Below are positions 10,701 through 23,754 of a stretch of DNA of 64,000 nucleotides, one piece after another. Source of the stretch: Erpobdella octoculata (lineage: Eukaryota; Annelida; Clitellata; Hirudinida; Erpobdellidae). Position 1 is the stretch's first letter; each line of letters begins with the position of its first letter. The notes under the pieces are model-generated. The model was not told the origin of the DNA and made no database searches. It was given only the letters and a program-made list of their open reading frames with translations. Where the stretch lies: contig OZ022245.1 in NCBI GenBank assembly GCA_963978895.1, positions 487,001 to 551,000 on the forward strand, written 5' to 3'. Made by a program: the position numbers and the translations under genes.

Positions 10701-12662
10701 GAAAAATAGGCAGAGAACAAAAATTCAAATAAAATAAAAATCTAGGATCGTATATAAAGGATTTATAATAAAAACTTTGTTTTATGGGTTAGAAATGCAA
10801 CAATGCCTGTCTATTAAATAACAAAATATCATAATTGTCAGTGTGGGTTTAGTGGAGGGAGTATCAATGAGAGAACCCCAATCAACCCTGTTAGTTTCTT
10901 GTAAAACAAGATTCTCACAGAAGATCCGATATCCTTATAAGCTAGGACTGCCCACGGCAGAGTACCCTCCTTTCCTAGAGCAGTCAGATATGAATGGCAA
11001 GATCAGATTTAGAAGCTCTCCCATTAAAGTCAAAACCCATGCAATAAATAAATCAAACACAAAAACTCCAGAGTATGCTCTTTTATTCATCGAGATATAG
11101 TACCTCTCCTCCATCACACTAGATGGCAACGAACATTTCTTCTCCAAATGATGACAATCGAACGTGTGATGCGATGCTAAAACGATGCTGCTGCTGATGA
11201 CAACAAAGGAAGAAGTTAAGAAGAAACACAACATAATTTTTTAAATTCTCTTTAAGTCCGTCGGTCAGAAGAAATCTTGGATCGGAACGTAAAATTCAGA
11301 TTAAAAAGAAAAAAAAAGAAAGTATAAACTGAAAAAGACTATGTATGTATGTACGGGTCACTCTTTAAAAGAACCAAAGTGTTATAATAACATACAAAAA
11401 CGAAATTAACATAAAACAACAGCCACCATCATTATCATCAGCACCACACACACACACAACGAAGAACCCCTCTGGAAATAGTAATACAACATTCTTCTTT
11501 AAATTTCGACAGCTTCGATCGAACCGAAATCTGAGAGACTTACGAAACGGTCTCTCTGCGACCTTAAAGGAGTAATTTACTCAATTTTTACGATCTAAAA
11601 AAGAAATTATCTTATTATTGTCTTTATATATATTTATATAATATATCAATATATATAAAATGAAGCAATTGTTCAAATTCTTATGGGCCGCATATTCGTC
11701 CACTTATATTAATCTGTTATATATGACTATATAAATGAGAAAAGAAAGCTTTTTTTTAACCTCTTCATCGGCAATTTCTTAAAATACGAATGATAATAAT
11801 TATTTCTTCATTCAACAAAAACTTTGAAAAATTACCTCTTCACAAAAGACTTCTGCGTTTTCATTAAAAATGATAATAATAATAATAATAATATGGAGTA
11901 ATAATAATAATAATGATGATGAACATACTTTAGTTATCATTAATCATAATTTGAATGTCAAATAAATGAACATTTATTACTAAAAAAAGTTAGTAACGAG
12001 AAATAATATAACAACTTAACATAATTATTAATAATAACTCTTATAATTAAAGCAGGAGGAGGCATATTGGATGGATATTATTATTATTACTTAAGAAACT
12101 TTTGTGGAAATAAAACCAAATAATAATAATAAAAACTAAAAAGAAATGATATTAACATTAACAGTTGATTGTATGTAATTAACGATTTATAAGTGAAGTA
12201 ATGCTAAAATTGAAAGTTATTAAAAAAAAAGAAAAGAATACAACTCAACACTAATGCCATCCTCAGCTGCTGCTTCTTCTCCGCTCGAGACGAAGACCAA
12301 TTAAAAGAAAAAAAAGGGGCTGTCGTCCTCCAATAAATACTCAGAGAATACTTAAATACGGTCGCACGAGGAATCGTAGCGCTACCACTCGACCGGAAAA
12401 AAGAAAAAGTTTAAAGACGTCGTGACCGATAAAGAAAAGGAAAAACCCTAAAACTGAACGTTAATGACGGAAAAGAAAAGAAAGAATTTTGAGCCCCTCG
12501 ACAAACCAAAAGATATTCTCATTTCTGATTTCTAATCAACTTAAAGGTTAATTAGAAATAAATGCAAATAATAATAATGATAATAATAATAAACAGGTCA
12601 CGACATTAACCTCCCAAAGATGTAAACGTAAAAAATAATTTCCCCACAATTGAAGAAGATCC

Positions 12663-12715
<53 letters not shown>

Positions 12716-14696
12716 AATTTAAATCAAATCAACCCCCCTCCCTGAGTGTGAATGTGTATTTTAACTGTGTGGATTAAACTAGAATGTGAGTTATGATGAT
12801 GATCATGATACAATGATAGCACCCCTGGTAATGGTTGTGATTTATTATAATTATTGAACAAAATAATGATTGAAATTAACCGTCGCGATATCGTGAATTG
12901 AAGAAAAGCGTTGCTTGCGACCATCTTATACATATCATGAATAACTTATGCAGTTAATTACGTATGCGAATGAGTGGACTGTGTTTAATGTGTTGTTTTA
13001 GCGTAGGTAACCCCGATACGTGGATGTGTGTTCTTGAAAGCACAACTTTCAACAATCAATCAATCAATCAGTCAACGAGCCAAACATTCAATCACGTAAT
13101 CATTGACTTCAAAACGTCTGGTCGCAATTGTCACCATCATCGCGTCATCATTCCATGACATTATCATCGTTCCACGACATTCTCATCGTTGCATTACATC
13201 AATCACGAGTGGAAACACACACGCGTGGCACCGCGAGTGCAGAATTCCATCAAATACACGTATGCACTTAAGTCATTAAAAGGAACAGAAATAACATCAG
13301 TTCACACAGCATCATCATCATCAAACAAACAAACAAAAATGGCTGCCAACAACAATAATGACGTCAGCAAAAAAAGAAGAGATGTGCTGATGATGACACA
13401 AAAAAAAACAAACAAAAAAATCTGATAATGATCGTGGTGAGTGAACACGATCATTTTCACAACCACCAACCACACTTCATGAAACCGTAAGCACGCTCTT
13501 TTCACACGTGGTGCGTCGGCATCTTTCTCTTCACTCTGATCTACACTCACGACAACAGTGATAATAATCGTCACTTGGACGGGCTTCGGCTCCACACGTA
13601 AACAACAAACATTCAATCCCTGATGCACGTATACAAACAAACACACATACATACATACAATCGTTAACGCACGCAAGCAGACAGACGCATTCAATCAGAT
13701 CAAACACTCGTGTACGACGGTAAAAAAGAATGAAAAATAATTGTAGCATTTCTTCGTCTCGTGTTTCACGTTCACTCGACTCACGGCCTTCTTCTTCTTC
13801 TTCGATAGGAACACGTGTGTGTGCGTTTACTCGTTCTTTGTCTCTCGCGTTTAATTACGTTATTTTTATTCCGTGAACATGAACGCACGCAGTGGTCGGT
13901 AGTGATCTTCGTAAACAGCATTTTCATATCAACAACAACAAACTTCCAACACACTAATCAAACGTACAATCATCATCATAATCATCAATATCATCACCAT
14001 TAGTAAGTAAGTAGCTTATTTACAAGAGAGAGAGAGAGTCCAGAAAGATATAACAGAATGTGAAACCATCATCATCTTCTTCTATCAATTCAACTATTCA
14101 GAAAAGACAGTCTTCCAAAGCACGACGGCCACAAAAGAGCAAAAAAGAAGTAACGGAAAATTAATAATAACATCTCTCTCGGCACGCATAAGAAATGCCT
14201 CGACCAGAGCTAGCTAGCTAGCTAGCAAAGAGATATTACAGATTGTGTGAACAAAACATAAAAAATAATAACAATAATAATAATAGTAATACAATAAAAA
14301 ATAACATGGCAACAAACATCTTCAGAGAAAAAAAGAAAGACTCAACGTCAGGGAAAGAGAGACTCAACGTCAGGGAGAGACAGAAAGCCGACGTGGAAAC
14401 CCTTTTCGAGTGTTTTGGTTGGCAACGTACCACAAAAGAAGAGGAAGGACCAACAAATCGGTTCCATCAATCCGCATTTTTTGCCATCGCATGTTCGTTT
14501 TCACTATCATGGCTTCATCATCATCATCATCATCATTATAAACTTTTTAATTTCACGCTTCTATTATTAACCGTTTTTCATCACCACTCTGACACACACA
14601 CAAGAGAGAGAGAGAGAAGTGTGATACACACATACATACATACAAACAAGCAAACAGAACAATCATCAATCAGCTGATCGCGGCGGCAGAGATCAA
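10701..14696. other. Non-coding region 3' of the DDX6-like gene, possibly its long 3' UTR
   Basis: No coding exon is supported. The DNA is AT-rich with TAA/ATA runs (11876-11915), an AT dinucleotide run (12667-12712), short AAC/CAT runs, and a GCTA tetranucleotide run (14209-14226). The 3' untranslated region of the helicase gene (minus strand, stop at 14697-14699) must lie in its upper part. How far it extends cannot be told; TTTATT (AATAAA on the minus strand) occurs at 13865-13870. Confidence 0.4.
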
Positions 14697-17653
14697 TCAG
14701 TCTCTCTTGACGAGGGCAGTGGAGACGGACGAGAAGTTCTTCCCGTTGGATTCGACGCCGTTGTGCTGCTCCTCCTGGCCGTCGGAGCCGTACTCGGCCA
14801 CGTAGAGCTCCTTGTTTATGACCTTGGGGATGGGTTTGATTTCGGTGGCGAGTTCCTGTTCGATTTTGTGAAGGGAGAAGCGGTCTTCGTAGGTGATCAG
14901 GTTGATGGCGATGCCCAGGTGTCCGTACCTGCCAGACCTGCCGATCCTGTGGAGGTAAGTCTCGGCGTGCTTCGGAAAGTCGAAGTTGATCACCACGTTG
15001 ACAGCCTGTTTGCATTAAATTATCGAGTGTTTACGACGCATGCTTGCATTTAAAGCTCTTTAAATATCTTAATGCCTGCCGTGCAGAACAGGTGAGCCCA
15101 GCTCGCACCTCATCCTACGACACCTGCGATGGTAGGTCACCGTAATATAACCGACCTGAATGTCGATTCCTCTCGTGAACAGATCGGAGCAGACGAGGTT
15201 GCGCCCCAGGCCCTGTCTGAAGTCATGGAAGACCCTGTTCCTGTGCTGCTGGTCCATACGGGCGTGTATGTAGAAGCAGGAGTAGCCCAGCTCCGTGATC
15301 TTCTTGGCGAGGAGTTCGACGCGCTGAGTCGAGTTGCAGAATATTATCGACTGGTTGATCTGAAGCTGTTTCCGTAATATTAAAAAAAAAATAAACGTCA
15401 AAATGAAAAATACTAAAAAACACCGTTCTTTTTCGAACATCACTCGTACGCTGTCGTTAAATGAAAAACAGGGAGTCGCGATATAACAAGCCCCGGCATC
15501 TCACCTTGGAGAAAAGAGTGTTGAGACAGTGGACCTTCTGTCTCTCTTGTACGAACGCGTAGTACTGTGTGACGCCTTTTAGCGTCAGTTCGTCCATCAG
15601 GTTGATCTCGTAGGGATTGGTCAAGTGCTTCTTCTAGTTTGAATTACAAAAAAACAAATGCTTGTATGACGGCCTGCGACGAAAAAGTTAAACTTGCGAA
15701 AAGATGCCTACCATGAACTCTTCTACGGTAAGAGGGAAAGTGGCAGAATACAAAAGTATTTGAGGATCTCTTGGCAAGAAGTTGATGATACTGTCCAGCA
15801 TTCCTTTGAAGTCTTGCGACAGTAATTTGTCCGCCTAAATGTATAAATTTAAAAATAATTTTTAAAACACTCGATATGTTGTAATAAACTTCCTGCTATC
15901 ATAATTACCACTTTATCACATCCCGCTTTCTGAATTACCACTTTTGAATTACAACCCACCTCATTCAATGATACATCCCGTCACATTCAATGATACAGCC
16001 TATCACTAATAATGATACAACCCATCACATTCAATGATACATCCCGTCACAATTAATGGCACAATGAACGACACAACTCGTCACAAATGAAGCCACCTAA
16101 AGCACGAAAAACTCACTTCATCTAACACAAGAATTTTGCACTGGTTGGTTTTCACCAGTTCTTTGTTCATGAGGTCAACTATTCTACCGGGCGTGGCCAC
16201 GATGATGTGGACTGCAGGAGGACAAAAAAAAAGAATTCGATTATTAATTATACAAAATATAAACAAAAAACTAATTCAAATCAAATTTGGTTTTAATAAT
16301 AGAAAATAATATTCAATTCTCAAAACCACAACATGTATGTCTCTTACTGTTTGCCAAATGTTATATACTGACATAAGACAACTCACAGCATCATCTGCAT
16401 ATAATGATGCATATAATGCATATGCATATCCTAACTCAAATCATGTTAGTTAAAATACAGATTATAAAAAAATTAGACAATAAACATACAAGCCCTTCTT
16501 GACTCTCCCCATTCAACTTAATCACCCACTGCTCTAACAGACCCCAAGCACAACTGTATGGAAAGAGATGTGCGTACAAATAAATAACATCGTACGATAA
16601 AACTGTTCTTACCGGGGTCGTAGAGTCTGACGATGTCGTCTTTGAGGTTGGTTCCACCGGTAGTCACCATGACTTTAACGTTGATGTGCTTGCCGAGCTC
16701 TATGCAGATCTGACTGGTCTGTAGTGCGAGTTCTCTCGTTGGCACGATGACAAGGGCTGCACGGCAAAACGATCGAGGACTCGATTACGAAAATTACGGA
16801 TTGCGGCAGAACACGATACGATTGCGTAACCGTCGATGCTCTCATCGAATGTAACGAATAAAAAAAGTCGAGCAAACCCACCTTGCAGGGCATTTCTCTC
16901 GGTGTCGATTCTTTCTAAAATGGGAATGGTGTAGGCCCCGGTCTTTCCCGTTCCGTTTTTCGCCCGGGCCAGGATGTCTCTTCCTGCCAGTGCGATGGGG
17001 ATGCTGGCTTCTTGGATCGGGGACGGTTTCTCCCAGCCTTTCTCGAAGATGCCCATGAGAAGTGGGCGACGTAGGCAGTAGTCTTCGAATTCGTTGCCCT
17101 TCGTGTCTGTGACGTCCTGTCGTGAGAAATCGAAAAACTGTTTAACGACATCGGCAAAGGTGCCCGTTTAAAAATCTGCTCATAAACTTGTATTTGTAAC
17201 GGGTGTCACCCATCGAGACGAGTAACAGCAGCTTAGAAAGTTATATAAATAAACAAGGATGGCTAACAATTACCTATCTTCAATCCATACATAACTGGTA
17301 ATAATTATTTTTATACCAGATAATAATAAAACAATTATAAAACTATTAAACATTTAATCAATATCGATAATGTAAAATAAAAACCCACTCACAGTGGTTT
17401 TGTATCTGTTATCTTTGGCAGGGATTTTTAACTTGGCTTTCCAGTTCTGGTCATCACTGAATGAAGAAAAAAAGCATGTATGTAGACTATGTAGCTATTC
17501 TATTACTTTCTTGTCACAACGGTTAACTTGAATTATAACACTATTATCATCATGCAATATACTCTCACACGTGACACCAGAAACTCACTTTAGATGAACT
17601 TGGTCAAGTCTTGTAGTGATGTGGTTCTCAATATTTTCTTTGTTGTTAGCCAT
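14697..17653 (-). CDS. DDX6: DEAD-box ATP-dependent RNA helicase, DDX6/Me31B/Dhh1 family, 9 exons
   Basis: Exons on the minus strand: 17653-17589, 17456-17393, 17116-16882, 16756-16613, 16211-16117, 15834-15712, 15633-15505, 15365-15156, 15005-14697, giving 457 aa. The ATG is in good context (AACAACATGG). Motifs: Q motif GWEKPSPIQ (70-78), Walker A AKNGTGKT (95-102), PTREL (127-131), TPGR (176-179), DEAD (200-203), SAT (231-233), TRGID (349-353), HRIGRSGR (374-381). RecA domain 1 is followed by RecA domain 2 and the typical [17 protein letters not shown] and EIKPIP segments. Known members repress translation and promote decapping in P-bodies with PAT1, EDC3 and 4E-T; CCR4-NOT stimulates them. 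This is established for the family and inferred here. The N-terminus (about 43 aa before the conserved core) is shorter than in vertebrates and not Gln-rich. Confidence 0.96.
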
Positions 17654-18582
17654 GTTGTTTTCGAATTGCTGAGGCATTCAGGGATGGGCGTGTAGAAATA
17701 TTATTTTTATTCACACAGCTAGAAATGGGAACCGAACCGCAAAAAAGATAAACACAGTCCACTTCTGTTTCGGTAAGCACGTGGCGGCTGGTGATGATTC
17801 TGTGAAGACACGCGGCAAAATCAAAATGAATCGGCAACGTGTGTTTTTCGTCTCGTGTGGAATAGATGTTCTTCTGATTGACGACGCAAGAGTTCGTAAT
17901 TAAAATTTTCGACTGCTGCACACGTGTATATATATATATAATTAATTATATATGCGTGTGTGTATCACGTGGCGACGCTCCAGATACTGAATGTACAAGA
18001 GAATGATACAAAATGAAAAGAACAGCAGAATGAATTCAAAAGAAGAAAACACTGAAAAGAAACAAACAAGACGCTGAGGAGGAGGAGGAGGAGGTTCGAT
18101 GGGACGTTCGTTATCTTGTCGATTTTTACTATCTTTGGATTGATATTTATTATCTTCGGACGAACGTGTGTGTGCCGAGGAGGAAGCTGTCGCAAACGTT
18201 TGTGTGTGTGCGTGTGCAGATGACAGCCGGATTGTTTTTAATATCTGATCGATCGAGATTGAAAATCTGTGACGAATCAATTCTTTCCAGACGTTATTCG
18301 AGACTGACAAACTTTTCTTTTTTCTGAAATGTTCATTATTAAACTCAATCATTTTAAACGTTTAAAAACCCCACTTTTTTTTTAAATACAACAAATTTAA
18401 AAAAAAATAAATTAAGAAATTACCATGATATGAACATATAAACATGGCAGCAAAATTTCAGTCGCCATTCATCATGATAAACACAACAAGGTGATTAAAA
18501 ATCAATATTTTTAAAACCCACTATTTCTTAAAAAAATTATTACTTTCATTTCTTATCATGAGAAAGATAAACAAACTGACAC

Positions 18583-18783
18583 TGCAGCAATATTTTGTGT
18601 ACAATCAACTCATATCTGAAAACAACAACACAACAGCAATATTTTGTGTACAATCAACTCATATCTGAAAACAACAACACAACAGCAATATTTTGTGTAC
18701 AATCAACTCATATCTGAAAACAACAACACAACAGCAATATTTTGTGTACAATCAACTCATATCTGAAAACAACAACAACAACA
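18583..18783. repeat. Four tandem copies of a 49-bp repeat
   Basis: Nearly identical units beginning GCAATATTTTGTGTACAATC and ending in AACAACAACACA are arranged head to tail. High identity between copies implies recent expansion. Confidence 0.9.
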
Positions 18784-19789
18784 CAGATAGTTTGCAGACT
18801 GTGACTGACTGGACTGGACCACGAGTGTTTTTTATTCACTAACTCAATACCAAGAACCAGACTATATAGACTGACACTCCTTCACCTGTATAATCACTTA
18901 CCTACCTACCTAACTTAAGAGACAATAGCTCTACAGAAAATTTACAATGCAAGTGCAGAAAAAAAATATAAGTCAATATTCTTTGGTTAATCACTTGGCT
19001 AAAAATAATTGTGAACTGCTGATATTCTTAAGCTCAATACAATCCATAAATACGAATAAATCCAAACCGCTGTAGTAACTAGAACGACAGTATCAGTATC
19101 GGGATTCAATTAATTAAAAACTAACAAATTGATATACTAAGTCCGAGCAAGCTGAAGATTACGACACAAAATATCCCCTCACATTATTTGTCTTTAAAAA
19201 TGTATATATATATATATATAAAGAGAGGTTATACAATTACCTCCATAACAATACAACTTACCCCACTAACTGTACTTATTTAAGAGAAACGACTAGCCAA
19301 TAAAGAGCAGGACCATAATATTTCAATAAACTCTAAAACAACACCGATGTGTTACTAACAGCCACTTGATTTTCGTAAACAAGTTTTGAGGTTTTTACAG
19401 CCAGAGATTTTTGAAGTTCACTACTACTACAATTTACTGAACTCTCTAGTAGGCAATATGGATGTAAATAACGTATTAATAATATTTTTAGCAACATTTT
19501 AAAAAGGACATTGAATACAAAAAGCCACCCAAACACACTCAACTCAACTTATGTTGAAACTGCAGAATAAGAAATCAGTTGAATTAATATAATAATAATA
19601 ATATGGCTAAGATTAAAGATTATCTAACTAACAGAGCACATTAATTGCTGGTACAACGCAGCAACTATCTCAGTACCCGGCACCCAGTACCTATCCCAGC
19701 AACAACAACTATCAGCTCTAATTTCCTTGGCACCACTGAACACCGCCAGAACATTCTAGTGAATCAGTCAAGGACTACCGGCATGCATT

Positions 19790-19835
19790 TCAACATGGCT
19801 TTCCAGCACTGGTCATCACAGAATAAAGAGAAGTA
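19790..19835 (-). pseudogene. Vestigial duplicate of DDX6-like exon 2
   Basis: About 40 bases match the start of helicase exon 2 together with bases before its acceptor: minus strand TGATGACCAGTGCTGGAAAG here against TGATGACCAGAACTGGAAAG at 17456-17437. It would read DDQCWKAMLK against [10 protein letters not shown] in the real exon. The acceptor AG is changed (CTG before TGATGACC) and the match fades after 'LK', so this looks like a broken partial duplication lying upstream of the ATG exon. Confidence 0.55.
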
Positions 19836-21359
19836 CAAGAGGAATGTACACGGCACGCATTTTCCCTAAAGCCACGCGTAGAAGACTACCCACCAAATCC
19901 ATAGTATTTTTTTTCTGCTGCAATTGATCCCTGGAACGCAACCGCAGAAAAAGATGATTCAGTACGCCAGTGCACATCATGGAAGCATTAAAAACTGATG
20001 AATTCTATTAACGAGGACCAGGCGTTATTAACATGGATCAGGGTCTATTTATAAAGGTCAAGGTGTATTATAATGGTCTATCTATCTGCAAGGGACGTGT
20101 TGACTTAACGAAAACTCCCGACTGCAAAGGTTTTTTTTATTCTACTGAGCATTCAAGGGCATCGACTTTGTGACAGCTGTTACAAAATTAGAACTGAATA
20201 TTACAGATAAACTAACCGTTCAGCTAACGACTCGTGCCTAATCACGCAGTATCGACAAATTCAACTAATTATGGAAGAATTAATTATTATTATCGGGGAA
20301 GACAAGTTCAAAATTATCCAACACAACTCTCAATGATTTAAAATGGATTATCTAAAACATATTTTAAAAATGTATCAATTGTCGCTTTAACGTATTTTCG
20401 GCTCATAAATAACAAAATAAACAAGTTAAATACAAAACAAAAAGCAGTTAAAAAAATAATTTAGTTGAACAAGAATTCCATATCAAGCTCAACATAAGCC
20501 ATCATAAATTGAAATTGTAACCAGCAGTTGTGTGGAAAATAGCTTTTTAAATTGTCTGGAGCATGTTCGCAATTCGACTTATCCATGAAGTCATACACAA
20601 TTTAATGTATCACACACAGAAACCTAACAATAACTATTGAAATAAAACACACAACTCTACCAAATACTCCTATGTAAAAAGTCAAAATATTTTAGAGGTG
20701 CAATAATTTGGTCAATTCGTTAATTGCCCCAGAACCAATAAAAGCAAATAGCGACATTGTCGTAAAACTAGCATTCAATTGCCTATTTGTCAACAAAGAA
20801 ACACTCTAAAACGGTTATCTTTGATACATTAAAAAACAAAAATTAACACGTTAGGGTTTTCTAAACAACTGAGAGTGAGTCTCAAATCAAATGTTATACC
20901 TTCTTGAGAAGAGAGTTCGTGAAATTGCAGACGAGTTCGAGTCGCTGATGAGCCGTCTCGCATTGATAACAAAAGCTCTTAGAAATATCTCGCAAAACAA
21001 CCGGACGCTCGTAGAAGCAATTCAATAAAATCGATTTACAGTCAACAGCGGAGACAAAATGGCCAAAAATGGCATCGAAAAATGCTAATGAAATCGAGGG
21101 TGAGAGAAAGAGAATAAATAAGACGTCAGTCAATGGTATCACATTTTTATTGACAAAATATTTTTAATTTAAATAGTAAAATAATAAATAATTTTTAATT
21201 TTTAATTATGGCAACAGGCACAATTTTGTTTGACTTCTGACAAGTCCAAGATCCTAAGTCTTTTATAGTTTGTATAGCGCTGTATCCTAGGTCAGCTCCT
21301 ACTTGAAGTCATCTTAAGCCTTCAGCTGTATATCTGGTCTTGTGTCTCACACCCCATTT

Positions 21360-21625
21360 TTCAGAATGTCTTCCTCTTTTGTCGAATTACGATATTCTAC
21401 TGCAATTCATTCTTTTAATTTCTCTGTAAAGCACTGTTTTCTTCCAAACGCTCTTTTTCTCATTCTGGTCCCTTTCTCTGGAATTCTCTTCCACTTTCTC
21501 TCAATATGTCGTCAACCCTTATTTTTTTCCGCCAGGGGCTTAAAAATTTCCTTTTTATTTAATTTGTACCAAGCGCTTTTGAACGAATCGTCGAAAAAAG
21601 CGCTATTTATAAATTAAAATTGATT
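21360..21625 (+). mobile_element. LINE (CR1-like) 3' fragment, decayed
   Basis: In one frame around 21460-21570 the plus strand reads HSGPFLWNSLPLSLNMSS and then FRQGLKNFLF, the typical last part of non-LTR retrotransposon reverse transcriptase ORFs ('GP.LWNSLP ... F...LK..L'). It is followed by AAGCGCTATTTATAAATTAA, a common LINE 3' tail form. Frameshifts are present and everything upstream of the C-terminus is missing. Confidence 0.6.
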
Positions 21626-23707
21626 GATAGACCTGAGAGATTACTTTGGTAAGCAATCCGACCCTAATTGGTACCAAACTGACCTTAATTTGACTTTAAG
21701 TCGACAACTTAATGTAACTTAAACGACTCGACTCAACTTGGCATAAAAACCACTGATTTTCCACTTCTGACAATTTAAACGCCAATGTGGCTGTCGATAA
21801 ACAGCCAAATAAATCTGTTGACTTCCATTTTTTATCAAAATTAGTCACAAAAGATTGCAAAGGACACTGATTTCTCGCTTTGTGATTTGATTCTTGACAA
21901 AGTATTTTTTTTTTTTAAATTAAGCTGCTTGAACGTGCTGGTTGAAATGATAGCAAACGTTAGCTTAGAAACATACCGTAAAACGGGAGGGGGGGGGGTC
22001 TTTGCCCTTCTCAGTTGACTTTGGCCCAAAAGGGATTTTTTGTTTTAATAGTGTTGATCTCCTTTTAAACGGGCGAACAAATTTTTTTTTACAAACTTTT
22101 ATTTAGGTTACAATCTCTGTTTGTGTGTGTGTGTGTTTGTGTATGCGTGTGTGTGTGTGTACCTTGTAAGTAAAATTTAACCAGCTTTTTGACTAGCTAG
22201 GAATATAAAACTTTCAGCATAGTTTTATATTGGATGACAATACATGATTCAATTAAAAACAAACAACTTAATTTGAAAATCTTACATATTTCTAAATCGA
22301 GCGTATTTGAAATTAAAGTTTGTGTTAGAAAACTCGTTTTTTTTCTTTACTTGGTGTGTCAGCTAATAATTCAATATTTCGATTGTTGTTTTTGCCGCCG
22401 TTTAATAATTTTATAGCTTTTTTTGAGAGAGTTGCGAAAGTGACGATATTTCTTGGTGTGCAAACTTCTTCATACACAGCAACTATTAACAAAAGCAGTT
22501 AACTGAAAATTTCCTTAAATGATATCTTTTATATTACTGTTAATTTAGCGTAACATTTATTTTGTTTCCTCAAAGTTATTAACCGTTAAAAATAATAGTG
22601 GGGTGACCTTCGCCCTTGGCAGGGTGACTTTGACCCACGTTGAAAACTACGTTTTGGAGAACTAATTAATATAAATGTCAATATTTTTTGTTGTTTTATT
22701 ATATTATGTTTATTATTTAGCAAAAATTAACAATTTTTCAGATTTCATCATGCCTTATAAAAAACGCTTGGTAACAGAAATTATGGTTCATACTCAAACA
22801 AAGAAACATAAGAACAAATCTCTCTCTCTAGCAGACGATTGCTACGTTATTGTGAAGTATGAAGAACGGGAAGGCGACCGAGAGCGGAGGAGCAAGCGGG
22901 AACGGGAAAGCGAGCGGGAACCGTCATAGGGAGCTTGCCTACCAAACGAAGGGCGGAGGGAACATTTGCAACCGTTTAGAAAGGGAGGCCCTGAATGAAT
23001 CGAACCATGTGCCCGCGAAACCCTGGTGCCATTGCACGACTCGGTGAGTTGATAAAAGCGGTGTCAAGTAAAATGCTCCCTCGGCTCCTTAAAGATGCAA
23101 AACTGCTTTTCTCTTGTGACGCCTCATTCTCATTTGGTGGCATTTTCAACATCATTGTATTGCATGTCGTATATAGTACAAGTACGGCATGCAATGCAGT
23201 GACCTTCACCTTCTCATCCGACTGCCAGAAACTTCTGACAGCTCCACAAACAACTGTGTTTTATTGTAAAATATCTCGAAGTTACACGCGGACAGACAAG
23301 CTGACATACAGACAGACTGACACTTCGACGCCCGTCAAATGCAAAAAAAAAAACAAAAAAAATCAAAAAAAAAATTCCAACAGCAGCGAGCTCTCTTCTA
23401 GAGAGCAAGTAGATTTTTTTCGTCTATCCAAGAAAAAAACGACATTAAATATATAAACACTGAATTAATTAATTAATTAATTAATTAAATCAGCTGTTTA
23501 GTAAAAAATAAATAAATTATTACTCAACCTAACAGATTAATAAATCAAACGGTCGCCAGTAAAAAAAAGGCTGCAATCAGGCTTTCAACTGTGTAAGGTC
23601 TTTCGAAGAAGAAAACATGGCGGTAGTGTTGATGATGATAATGATGATGACGGTACTGATAATGATGATGATGACAGTGGTGATGATAATGACGCTGATG
23701 ACGGTAC

Positions 23708-23754
<47 letters not shown>

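Larger units (their letters stand above)
17654..21341. other. 5' flank of the DDX6-like gene: possible 5' UTR/promoter and repeats
   Basis: No protein-coding exon is supported. It contains a four-copy 49-bp repeat (18583-18783), a decayed copy of the helicase second exon (19790-19835) and AT-rich DNA. Around 20899-21140 the minus strand is more GC-rich and has a donor-like CAAGAAG|GTATAA at about 20900 and a CRE-like TGACGTCT near 21120. A non-coding first exon and promoter of the helicase gene could lie there, but this is inference. Confidence 0.35.

Noticed and set aside
14763..15377. Plus-strand frames of 82-96 aa over the helicase exons
   Set aside because: Antisense shadows of DDX6-like exons 8 and 9.
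19645..19869. 74-aa plus-strand frame
   Set aside because: No family resemblance; it overlaps the decayed exon copy on the other strand.
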